Source: Bacteroides sp. (lineage in GTDB: Bacteria > Bacteroidota > Bacteroidia > Bacteroidales > Bacteroidaceae). From it: DNA of 64,000 nt. The notes beneath the pieces were generated by a model. It saw only the letters and a list, made by a program, of their open reading frames with translations. It was not told the origin of the DNA and ran no database searches. The DNA lies in assembly GCA_021203515.1 (NCBI GenBank), contig JAJQAY010000144.1, forward strand, positions 1 through 64,000, read 5' to 3'. Within the stretch, counting starts at the first letter, position 1; every line of letters begins with the position of its first letter. Below are positions 56,825 to 64,000 of the stretch, piece by piece. The position numbers were made by a program, and so were the translations under genes.

Positions 56825-57349
56825 TTATCCCAGCGGGTTTTCCTCTTGGTCGTCGTCTCCGCCGCCGGTGTTGCCACCGGGCTTACTGCCGGAGCCGCTG
56901 CCTGAGTCGGCTTTGTCCTCCGACACCAGTTCAAACACCATGGTGTTGGGGTTTCCTTTGGTGGTGGCGTTGGTGTCGTTCTCCAGCCGCAGGGTGTTGG
57001 CCACTTTGAAGCGGATGTTCACCTTTTCAATGTTCTTCACGGTGCAATCCTTGGCGGCTTCCGTGGCGCGACATTTAAAGGTGGTGTGGAAAATCCCGAA
57101 GCCGTCCAAGCGGACATTGTTGCCGTCCGTCAGCGTCTGGCGCATCTGGCGGGCAATGGCTTTGCCAACGTGCACCACGTCTTCGGCCGACATGCCGCCC
57201 AGTGCTTCAATATCCGCTGCGAGGCATTCCAAATCCAGTATTTTGGCATCCTTTGATTTGCGTCTCAAAGTGAATACCATGGGCGAGTTTTTGTCATCCA
57301 CCCTTTTGTGGCGCCGTGTGCGCACTACCAATGCTTTTGCTTTCGACAT
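56825..57349 (-). CDS. HU-HIG family DNA-binding protein
   Basis: A 174-residue protein with the HU/IHF-like HIG domain in residues about 1-125 (PMVFTLRRKSKDAKILDLE, then NNVRLDGFGIFHTTF in the arm region). A Gly/Ser-rich linker and the acidic tail DDDQEENPLG follow. The tail is the same as in the protein at 24232, although the domains differ. It belongs to the cassette with DUF4248, smalltalk and amidase genes and probably organises DNA. Confidence 0.85.
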   Translation of the reverse strand: MSKAKALVVRTRRHKRVDDKNSPMVFTLRRKSKDAKILDLECLAADIEALGGMSAEDVVHVGKAIARQMRQTLTDGNNVRLDGFGIFHTTFKCRATEAAKDCTVKNIEKVNIRFKVANTLRLENDTNATTKGNPNTMVFELVSEDKADSGSGSGSKPGGNTGGGDDDQEENPLG

Positions 57350-57540
57350 AGCTTTTCAGTTTTTTTAATGATGGAACATTTGATTTTAAATTCCCGAGCC
57401 AAAGTCAGTGGGGGACGGTCTCTGCAGCGAACTTCCCCTCCCTTGTTTCGTTGACACAAAGATACGACGGGGAGGAGGCGACTGCGGAGGTTACCGGAGG
57501 ATAGGGGAGGTTATCAGAGGATAAAGGAGGTTATCGTAAG

Positions 57541-57714
57541 TTCACCACAGATTACACAGATTAACACAGATTATTTTTCAGAAAAAACGCAGATTAACGC
57601 AGATTTTCGCAAAGGGAACTCTATCTTATGAATAATCTGCGTGAATTTGCGTCAATCTGCGTTTCTTAATTTTTTTCTCTTTAACCTGTGTTAACCTGTG
57701 TAATCTGTGGTGAA
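57541..57714. repeat. Nested palindromes, modules A and C
   Basis: Order A (57541-57572), C (57585-57614), C' (57634-57664), A' (57683-57714). It lies between the HU-HIG and DUF4248 genes and ends 3 bases before the DUF4248 stop codon. The gap 57350-57540 holds only A/T-rich leader and a GGAGGTTA-type triple repeat (57490-57536). Confidence 0.85.
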
Positions 57715-57717
57715 AAG

Positions 57718-57964
57718 TCATGGCGTCCCGAAGGCCTCTACCAGCAGCCGTACTTGTGCAGGCGTATAGCGTCGTGTATTCAGTAGCATTCCGGTGGCTA
57801 GCAGACGCTGTTCCAGTCCGGGGGGCGGTGCGTATCCATTGGTTGAAGTTGCTGACGGCGGTTTGCTGCGTCACGTTGGGGATGTAGAGTTGGGCAAGCT
57901 CCCCTTTCCCGTAGGTGTGCACGGGGAAGGGAGCTTCTTCGGTTAGGATTTCGTCATTTATCAC
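57718..57964 (-). pseudogene. DUF4248 protein, one frameshift
   Basis: The first part FPVHTYGKGELAQLYIPNVTQQTAVSNF fits DUF4248. At a G6 tract (57820-57825 on the plus strand) the frame shifts; with one base fewer it continues GLEQRLLATGMLLNTRRYTP and ends QVRLLVEAFGTP, a normal 81-residue DUF4248 protein. As written it runs into palindromic repeat sequence. The family is small and helical, of unknown role, and is found in the same cassette in many Bacteroides. Confidence 0.75.
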
Positions 57965-58017
57965 TTTTGATAGATTGTTATGCGGTTTGCTATTCGCCTC
58001 TTTTTCATCATCTTCAC

Positions 58018-59847
58018 TTACAAAGGTACTTCTTTTTCATCGAATAAGCAACTTTGTTCTTCCGAATTTTTCAACCAACATCCGTTGTCGAACACTGTAT
58101 CCTGAGGCCCCGGCCGGTCGCCCTCCGGAGTGTGTACTATTCCCTCTGTGCAAGGGAAGTAGCGCCCGCTTACGAAGTTGTATACGAACTTGGCCTCGCG
58201 GTTGGCACTGTCCAGGTGCTTGAAGCGTACTTTGTCAATATAAATGGTAACCATTTCTTTCTTGTCGCAACGGTCCATGCCGATACAGTAGTCCGACATG
58301 TTGCCGAAGTCTGCCGAGCCGTTGATGTCGTTCATCTCTACCCGTCGCAGTTCGCCGGTCACTTCGTCGCGGTTCACCTTTGCGGGGTGTGCCACGAGTA
58401 TCACCAGGCAATGGTTGCGCTGTGCAAAGCGGCTTAGGGCATTCAGCACGTGGCGGATGAACTCGCGTTCGGTCATGTCGCTGTTCGGTTCCAGCCGGTT
58501 CAGCGGGTCGATGACGAGCGTGCGCACACCGCGGCAGCGTACCAGTTGGCGGGCCTTCACGAGGATGTCGTCTATCTTGCAGGCTTGCTCGGCGGGCTGG
58601 ATGTGGGTCACGTTTTCTGCCAGCCATTCCACTGCCTGCCCGTACAGAACTTCCGTCATGCCATAGCCCGGGGCGAACTCCCTGCCCAGCAGTTTGTCGG
58701 CCAGTTTCTTCAGATGGTAGGTGATGGGCATGTTTTCAGGGCTGTAGAAGGCTATCTTCCAGTTGTGGCGCAGGCAGAGGCGGAGCACGAGCTCGTCCAC
58801 GAACTCCGATTTTCCGTCGCCCGGACGCCCGGTTATCACCACATTCCGTCCCAGTTCGAAGGTGCAGTTCTTGTCCAGGTTCTCCCAGCCCGTCTCGGCA
58901 CCGCCCTGCAGGCCGTTTTCGTAGAGTGTCCGCAGTTCGTCGCTGCAATCGCCGGCGGTGAAGACGCCCTCCAGGGGCACGTCTTCCGCCTGCTCCAGGC
59001 AGATGGCGAGACTTTGGGCGCCGTATTTCTGCAGATGCTCGTTGCTGTCCTTGCAGCCGGGGCCGTAGTGCACCACCTTGCAGCACTCCGCACCGAGTCG
59101 GCGGATGAGTTCGCGACGCAGCACTTCGCCCGCTTCGTCCTCGTCTGCAGCGATGTAGATGGTCTCCTTATCCTCAAAGTGGCTTTCGACGAAGCGGTCC
59201 ATCCAGGCGAGGTTTCGCTGCGCGCCGTTGGGCACGGAGACGATGTCGCGTCGGCCGGTGGCGGTCATCAGGGCACAGGCGTCGAATTCGCCTTCGGTGA
59301 TGATGGCTTGCCGCGTGCCCAGAATGCTGTTGATGTTGTAGGGGATGAGTTCGGCATCCTTCATCATCTTGAAGTGCTTCTGGCGGCTGCGGAACTTGGT
59401 GTTGACCAGTATTTCGCCTTCAAAGTAGTTGAAGCAGAGGCAGTTCTCCTCCTTTTCGGTTTGGGGCATCCATTCCATCTGTTCGGTGATGCGCAGCTCG
59501 TCCAGCAGGCACTGGTCCAGACAGCGGGTTTCGGTCCAGTAGCGTTCCAGCGACTCGCTGCGGTGGGTTTTGGCAGGGTCGAAGACGGGACGGCGGAAGT
59601 GGGAGGGCAGGGCGGTGCTCTTGCGGTACTTGTCGATGCGTGCCTGACGCTGGCGTTCTTCGGCTTCGTCGGGCACGTAGAGGCTGAAGCCGCAGTGAAA
59701 ACAGTGGTAGAGGCCTTTGTCCAGGTCTACCGACAGGGATTTGTCGCCTTTGTGTCCGCGAGTGTTGTTGCATTGCGGACAGATGGTTTTTACTTTGCCG
59801 CTGCTGCGGTGACGGGTGTCAATCCCGTGTTTCTTGAAATCTCGCAT
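58018..59847 (-). CDS. Primase-helicase, T7 gp4/Twinkle type
   Basis: A 609-residue protein. The N-terminal zinc ribbon CPQCN...YHCFHCG (about 25-55) is followed by a Toprim primase core (ITEGEFDA, about 190, and IAADEDEAG) and a RecA/DnaB-like helicase domain with Walker A GRPGDGKS (about 345) and Walker B TLVIDPLNRLEP. It should prime and unwind DNA. Phage and mobile-element replication modules often carry this fusion. Here it follows a DUF4373 gene and precedes DUF4248, with no structural phage genes near. Confidence 0.88.
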   Translation of the reverse strand: MRDFKKHGIDTRHRSSGKVKTICPQCNNTRGHKGDKSLSVDLDKGLYHCFHCGFSLYVPDEAEERQRQARIDKYRKSTALPSHFRRPVFDPAKTHRSESLERYWTETRCLDQCLLDELRITEQMEWMPQTEKEENCLCFNYFEGEILVNTKFRSRQKHFKMMKDAELIPYNINSILGTRQAIITEGEFDACALMTATGRRDIVSVPNGAQRNLAWMDRFVESHFEDKETIYIAADEDEAGEVLRRELIRRLGAECCKVVHYGPGCKDSNEHLQKYGAQSLAICLEQAEDVPLEGVFTAGDCSDELRTLYENGLQGGAETGWENLDKNCTFELGRNVVITGRPGDGKSEFVDELVLRLCLRHNWKIAFYSPENMPITYHLKKLADKLLGREFAPGYGMTEVLYGQAVEWLAENVTHIQPAEQACKIDDILVKARQLVRCRGVRTLVIDPLNRLEPNSDMTEREFIRHVLNALSRFAQRNHCLVILVAHPAKVNRDEVTGELRRVEMNDINGSADFGNMSDYCIGMDRCDKKEMVTIYIDKVRFKHLDSANREAKFVYNFVSGRYFPCTEGIVHTPEGDRPGPQDTVFDNGCWLKNSEEQSCLFDEKEVPL

Positions 59848-60287
59848 AATATTTTTTATTTATGGTTCGTTTCTAATCAGTTTTGAGCTAAACGGGAATT
59901 TAGCAGTTCTATCTCAATTCCCCTCCTTCCGGAAGGAGGGGTGCCCGGAGGGCGGGGTGGTAGGTGAGAAAAGAAAATCCTTTTGTTAAAGGTACTGCGT
60001 AGTTTTTCCTACCACCTCCCCTACGGGTACTCCTCCTCCCAGGAGGAGGAGAATTGAGATACTTCGAGTTATTCATTTCGTATCTGTCCCCTAAATTATC
60101 ATTTACTTCATTTCTGTACGGAAATAATCAACCTTATGCCGCGCCTGAGTATCCGAAATGACGCAGCTGAGTGTCCGAAATGACGCAGCTCGTGGCCTTT
60201 GAGGTGCGTGGTCGGGGACACTGAGGTGCGTGGTTGGGGACGCTGAGGTGCGTGGTTTGGGATGCTGAGGTGCGTGGTCGCAGGGTG
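59848..60287. other. Intergenic region with two repeat elements
   Basis: No gene is seen between the DUF4373 and primase genes. It holds the palindrome at 59912-60059 and the 22-base arrays at 60147-60288. Confidence 0.7.
59912..60059. repeat. Palindromic element, TCTCAATTC / GAATTGAGA ends
   Basis: Outer words TCTCAATTC (59912-59920) and GAATTGAGA (60051-60059). Inner GC-rich parts (CCTTCCGGAAGG, GGGGTGGTAGG against CCTACCACCTCCCC) pair less perfectly. Confidence 0.75.
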
Positions 60288-60288
60288 T
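60147..60288. repeat. 22-base tandem arrays
   Basis: Two units of GAGT(A/G)TCCGAAATGACGCAGCT type start at 60147 and 60169. Four units of GAGGTGCGTGGT type start at 60201, 60223, 60245 and 60267, all 22 bases apart. The last reaches the DUF4373 stop codon. Related to 36662-36747. Confidence 0.8.
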
Positions 60289-61333
60289 CAGCCTGCGGGC
60301 TCGGGACTGCCCGGATGCTTGCTTTTGTGGGTTGTCATCCACTGTTGCGTGGTTTCGTTCCACACAGCTTTTGCGTCCGGACGTGGCGGGGCATCATCGG
60401 GGATGGTGCAGCCCTGGTAGGTGCGCCGGCCGTCGATGCGCAGCTCGTGGCGGTAGGGGTTGGGCGGCAGGTTGCTTGTAGCGGTCTCCCGGGCGTCGAG
60501 GGAGAGCAGCCGGTCCCTTAGCATGGCCGAGGTGCGTGTGCCGGCACGGGAGAAGTTGACGAAATAGCTGTGTACCTCGCTCATCGACAGTAGATTGCCC
60601 CCTTTGTCGTAGGCCACGATATGCTCTTTGAAGATTTTCGTGGCCGCTTTGATGTGGCGTTTCAGTAGCGCACCGTAGCCGCTTTTCATGCAGGCCACGT
60701 CCAGCCAAAGGCTGTCGCCCGTGGGCAGTTCGTCCACCAACTTCTGCCAAGACCGTATGGGAAGCGTTTGAGAAGACGGCTTTTGCAATCTGTCGTCGTC
60801 GTCGTTTTTTCTTTCTTCTTTTTCTCCTCTTCTCTTAGTCTTTTCTTCTCTTATATAGAGAAGATTGAGTTTTACTCGCATCTTTCTATCCGCCAGCTTA
60901 TTACATTGCTTTTCCTTGACCCTGCTTTTTGCTCTGGTTTCCGAGTTCGTTGGCAGTTCACTGTCAGTTGGCGAGCAGTTGACTGAAAGTTCGCTGCCGG
61001 TTGGCGCGTCGTCGACGGGAGGAACGGTTGAGGTTTCCGCCTTGTCGGAGCCTAAATCGGAATAGGAGATGATGGATTGAAATTCTTCTTTGTCAATTTT
61101 GAAAAGCTGATAATTCCGGATTATCTTTTCCATATAGGCCCTTCTGAACACTTCCGTTCCATCGTCCTGAGTTGCTGGAAGCTGGGTTTCCGGTCTGTCT
61201 GCATGTAGAGTATTTCCAAGATGAACAAGTACGTTCCGTAGCCTCTTGCTCCCTCTTTGTTGATGAGTGCTGACATCCTTTTGTCGTTAGACAGGTCCTT
61301 TGGGTGCTTGGACCATAAAATTTGTTTTCTCAT
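60288..61333 (-). pseudogene. DUF4373-type replication-associated protein, one frameshift
   Basis: Starting at MRKQILWSKHPKDLSND (61333), the N-terminal domain is of the Lin1244/DUF4373 type found in phage and mobile-element replication proteins. The frame breaks near 61167-61171; one added base leads into DDGTEVFRRAYMEKIIRNYQ and a 348-residue protein. The middle is a charged, low-complexity linker and the C-terminal part (SWQKLVDELPTGDSLWLDV) is a second helical domain. It heads the cassette with the primase-helicase. Confidence 0.7.
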
Positions 61334-61596
61334 TATTTTTATTAGCATTAAAATATGCTGTAAAGGTAGGCATAAGTGTTGGTATAAGGCGGCAGACAAA
61401 TGTAGGGTTGGGGCTGGATTGGTTGTCGTTTGTACCATCTTTTCGGTAGATTATGCGACGTATTTTGCTGTTGGCGGTGTATGAACCCTACAAAGCAGTC
61501 TTTTTGTGTATTTTAACGATTACAGTAGGGTGGTGGCGGTCTTATAGGATGCGGTTTGTTACTATTGTGTTTCATAACTGTCTATGTAACACAATA
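61334..61596. other. Intergenic region, nothing recognised
   Basis: No gene or strong repeat is seen. A near-consensus minus-strand -7 box (TACCTTTA) about 40 bases above the DUF4373 start is a possible promoter for that cassette. Confidence 0.4.
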
Positions 61597-61832
61597 TTAC
61601 TTGCTATTCCCCGGCTTTTGTCTGCCCACTCCTCTGGTGCTTTTGCGGATGTGTCCTAACGCCCGTTTTTCGCTGTCGGTCAGGCAGTCCTTTTCCTGTA
61701 GCAGACTTTCAATCATTTCTGCTATGATTTCCAACTCATCCAATAATGGATTTTTCTCATGTCTTACCTCAGATTTCAGGCAAAGTTCTTTCTCTCCTTC
61801 GATGCCGAGAGTCAATGTGCAATTTTTGTCAT
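61597..61832 (-). CDS. Small hypothetical protein
   Basis: About 78 residues rich in Glu and Leu, with a helical core (LLDELEIIAEMIESLLQEK). A minus-strand -7 box TACTTTTG (61855-61862) lies just upstream, so the longer frame start at 61866 is unlikely. The nearest ATG (61830-61832) is one base out of frame with the rest, so either a one-base loss or a TTG start downstream applies. No function is recognised. Confidence 0.4.
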
Positions 61833-61878
61833 ATTCAACTTTTTTAAAAAGCTGCAAAAGTAGCAAAAAGAAAGGAGA

Positions 61879-62939
61879 TTAGCTGTGCTTCTCTCCAAGT
61901 ATTACTGATAATACTATTGGAAATCTTTTGTGTAATTGGTTGTACAGGAAATAACAGATGCAGATGGTAATGATGGGAACTGCCACGTATAGCATTAGCA
62001 TGGTTTCGGGATTATGCGGATTGAAGGTTTTGTAAAGGCCTCTTTTGATGAACATCAGAATTTGCTGATGAAGCAGATAGCAGAAATAGCTGCTGCTTGC
62101 CCAATGAATACATTTTCTCCCCATTCCTTTTGAAGAAAAGTGGTAACACAAGTTGAATAGCCACAGTGTACCAATCATGATAGATAATTGTTTGAAATAT
62201 TCCGGTAGTAAAAAACTCATTATCAGTAGGGGGATATATGCCCAACTCCATAAAAATGTTTTTTGATAAATATGCTCCCAAATGTAATGCCGGCATCCCA
62301 CCCAAGCGCCTGCTATGAAAAAAGACGGTACTGATGAGGAAGGTGTCTATCTGTAATACTGATTGCAGCAACCATAGGATACCGAAGGCCCATAAGAAGG
62401 AGGAGTGCGTGTATCTGAATAGCCAAAAGATGAAGGGAGCGAACAGAGATATGACAAACAAATTTCTTAGGAACCAGAATTGTCCGGCAAATATAGTTTC
62501 GTCTGTGAAGCAGCCGGTATATGCATTCAGGAAATCCATCCAGCCATAATCTATTATGAGCTTGTGCTGGCCGGAAAACAGATTTGCCGTACTGGGATTT
62601 TGTTGCACTATAAAATAGAGTAGCAGATATAGGGATGTAAAAAAAGAAAATGGGGCATAACAAGCGTCTCATTCTGCTTTTGATTTTTTTTATATAGCAG
62701 TCTGATGTATTTTTGTAATTGACAAAGAATAGGTATCCCGAAATTATAAAGAAAAGCGGAACAGCTATTCTGGTGAATAATGTGATGAATGAGACTGTGT
62801 CTGTAAATGCATGCGAAGCATGATGTTCTTGATATACTAGCCCTGTGGTTCCCATGTGCAGGAAGACAATGAGGAAGCAGAGAACTGTCCGCATTATTTT
62901 TATCGTGTCGGAGTCTGTTTGGTTTATCATATTTTTCAC
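61879..62939 (-). pseudogene. Acyltransferase family 3, two frameshifts
   Basis: Three frames make one 352-residue membrane protein. It opens IKIMRTVLCFLIVFLHMGTTG, an acyltransferase-3 start with the expected His, then shifts at a T7 tract near 62638-62646 and again at a T6 tract near 62318-62324. Removing one T at each restores FFTSLYLLLYFIVQQNP and VFFIAGAWVGCRHY. It probably acylates a surface sugar. It overlaps the phosphoribosyltransferase gene by 4 bases. Confidence 0.78.
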
Positions 62940-63874
62940 TTGGATTTAATTCGGTTGCGGATATGTAGTATAAAATTGCGCAGCCCAGGCAGCGCTTGTC
63001 CCGATTTCAGGTTGTAGAGCAGCGATTTGGAGTCGTATATCATCTGGAAATTCTCGGTGCAGAGCACGGGCTTCCGGGTCAGGCGGTTTATTTCGAGAGC
63101 CTGCGATAGGTTGCTTTCTACAAACAACATATAGTCTAGCGAAGACTGATATTCCCGGGCTTTGAACGAGGCGTGGCAGTTGGCACGCTGGCGGGCTTCC
63201 TTGTTGGGCAGGTCCAGCATCACGAACTTGTTGTACTTCACACCGTTCTTCTGCAACCACGCTTCGGTTTCGGGGCGGTACTTCTCCAGGCGCGAGGTGA
63301 CGAGCGTGCCGATGGGGGAGCCGGGCACAAACAGTGGCGGGGCATTCAGCAGGAAGTGGCGGTAGCGTTCACCGTCGTCGTTCTCTTCGGGCATGGGGTC
63401 TACGCAGAGCACACCGTCGATGTCGAAGCAGGCTTTCTGCAAGATGCTATGGTTCAGGATATTCCACTGAAAATAGCGGGGTAGGGGGACGGCTTCGAAA
63501 TAGTAGTCCACCAGGTCTGTCTTGGCAGGAATGGTGTAGATGGCGCAGTATTTGATGTCGAAATCGCCTTCCAACTCCCGCAGTTGCTCCTTGCACTTGT
63601 TCATGGCAGAGCCGCTGGCGATGCTGTCGTCCACCACCAGTATCTTCTTGAACTGCCGGATGTCGAAGAACTGTCCGCGTTCGCCGGCTTTGTAGACGTG
63701 TCCGTTGCGGAAAGAGTCCAGGTCTGTCACGGGGCGGTTCAGGTAGAGTGCCAGCAGGTTGGCGGGAAACATGCCGCTGCGCGGGATGCCGACGATGAGG
63801 TCGAAGTCGCGCGGAAGGATGTAGAGGCGTTTCAGTATCAGTTCGTTCAGGTCGTTGATATTGCGGTAGTTCAT
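62936..63874 (-). CDS. Phosphoribosyltransferase-HAD-like two-domain protein
   Basis: A 312-residue protein starting MNYRNINDLNELIL, with AAGGAAGAG just upstream. The N-terminal type I phosphoribosyltransferase fold has the PRPP loop VVDDSIASGSAM (about residues 80-91). The second part contains CFDIDGVLCVDP, a HAD-like first motif (DxDG), so it may act on a phosphorylated sugar or nucleotide. Similar proteins occur in polysaccharide clusters. It overlaps both neighbours by 4 bases, giving a tightly coupled operon. Confidence 0.8.
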   Translation of the reverse strand: MNYRNINDLNELILKRLYILPRDFDLIVGIPRSGMFPANLLALYLNRPVTDLDSFRNGHVYKAGERGQFFDIRQFKKILVVDDSIASGSAMNKCKEQLRELEGDFDIKYCAIYTIPAKTDLVDYYFEAVPLPRYFQWNILNHSILQKACFDIDGVLCVDPMPEENDDGERYRHFLLNAPPLFVPGSPIGTLVTSRLEKYRPETEAWLQKNGVKYNKFVMLDLPNKEARQRANCHASFKAREYQSSLDYMLFVESNLSQALEINRLTRKPVLCTENFQMIYDSKSLLYNLKSGQALPGLRNFILHIRNRIKSK

Positions 63875-64000
63875 AAGGCTCTTCCTTTTAAATGGTTTTC
63901 GATAATTCCGTAGGTTTTCCCTACGCTGTGCCCCCAACTGTGGGTATGGGCAAAGGCGATGTGCTCTTGCTCCAGCTCGCGGTTTCCGGCTTCGCCGAGG
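63871..64000 (-). CDS. C-terminus of a glycosyltransferase family 4 protein (partial)
   Basis: The last 42 codons of a gene entering from the right edge. The ending HTHSWGHSVGKTYGIIENHL fits the C-terminal helix of GT4 enzymes (W..S...Y..I). Its stop overlaps the next start as ATGA, so it is the upstream gene of the same operon. Confidence 0.55.
   Translation of the reverse strand, partial: LGEAGNRELEQEHIAFAHTHSWGHSVGKTYGIIENHLKGRAL

Noticed and set aside
58450..59886. Open frame of 478 codons on the plus strand opposite the primase-helicase
   Set aside because: It lies exactly antisense to a gene with clear zinc, Toprim and Walker motifs; the long open frame follows from that gene's GC-rich codons and has no family features.

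Overview
The window looks like a chromosomal segment of a gut Bacteroides species. The evidence is consistent. Promoters fit the Bacteroides -7 box TAnnTTTG, there are Mfa1-type fimbrillins and GLUG/DUF4988 lipoproteins, biotin synthesis includes BioG and a fused BioB-BioA, ribosomal protein S16 has an Ala/Glu-rich tail, and there are HU-HIG proteins, a 'smalltalk' peptide and a DUF4248 gene. No rRNA, tRNA or CRISPR array is visible.

Layout. 1-2.3 kb: end of a fimbrial locus. 2.6-13.6 kb: a large MacAB-type ABC operon with one adaptor, one ATPase, a DUF2807 protein and six permeases forming three A/B pairs. 13.6-20.3 kb: a sensor kinase, a fucose-isomerase-like gene, a class I aminotransferase and a LolC/E-type permease. 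20.4-24.8 kb: a tyrosine recombinase, a 322-bp invertible promoter segment, a DUF4988/GLUG surface lipoprotein and an HU-HIG protein. 24.9-32.3 kb: a glycosyltransferase and the biotin operon bioAB-F-G-C-D. 32.5-35.3 kb: anaerobic ribonucleotide reductase nrdD-nrdG. 35.6-40.4 kb: a MetE-like protein, a thioredoxin-fold lipoprotein, rpsP and an NhaC antiporter. 40.6-45.5 kb: hexuronate catabolism (uxaA, LacI regulator, kdgK, eda) with two LacI-type operators between the divergent promoters. 45.7-46.0 kb: a candidate small RNA. 46.2-55.1 kb and 61.9-64 kb: surface polysaccharide genes (glycosyltransferases, asparagine-synthetase-like protein, flippase, acyltransferases, phosphoribosyltransferase). 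Between these two lie a HEPN/MNT pair and a one-direction cassette (DUF4373, primase-helicase, DUF4248, HU-HIG, smalltalk, amidase).

Two features run across the whole window. First, about eighteen genes are broken. Most breaks are one-base length changes in homopolymers and several are single nonsense codons. Restoring one or two bases per break gives full-length family members each time, so sequencing or assembly error must be excluded before any of these is called a pseudogene. Second, at least fifteen intergenic gaps hold long palindromes built from a small set of repeated sequence modules that recur in different combinations.

The most interesting single system is the invertible promoter at 21511-21832. 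Perfect 18-bp inverted repeats flank a -33/-7 promoter that here points away from the lipoprotein gene (OFF), and the recombinase gene ends one base before the left repeat.
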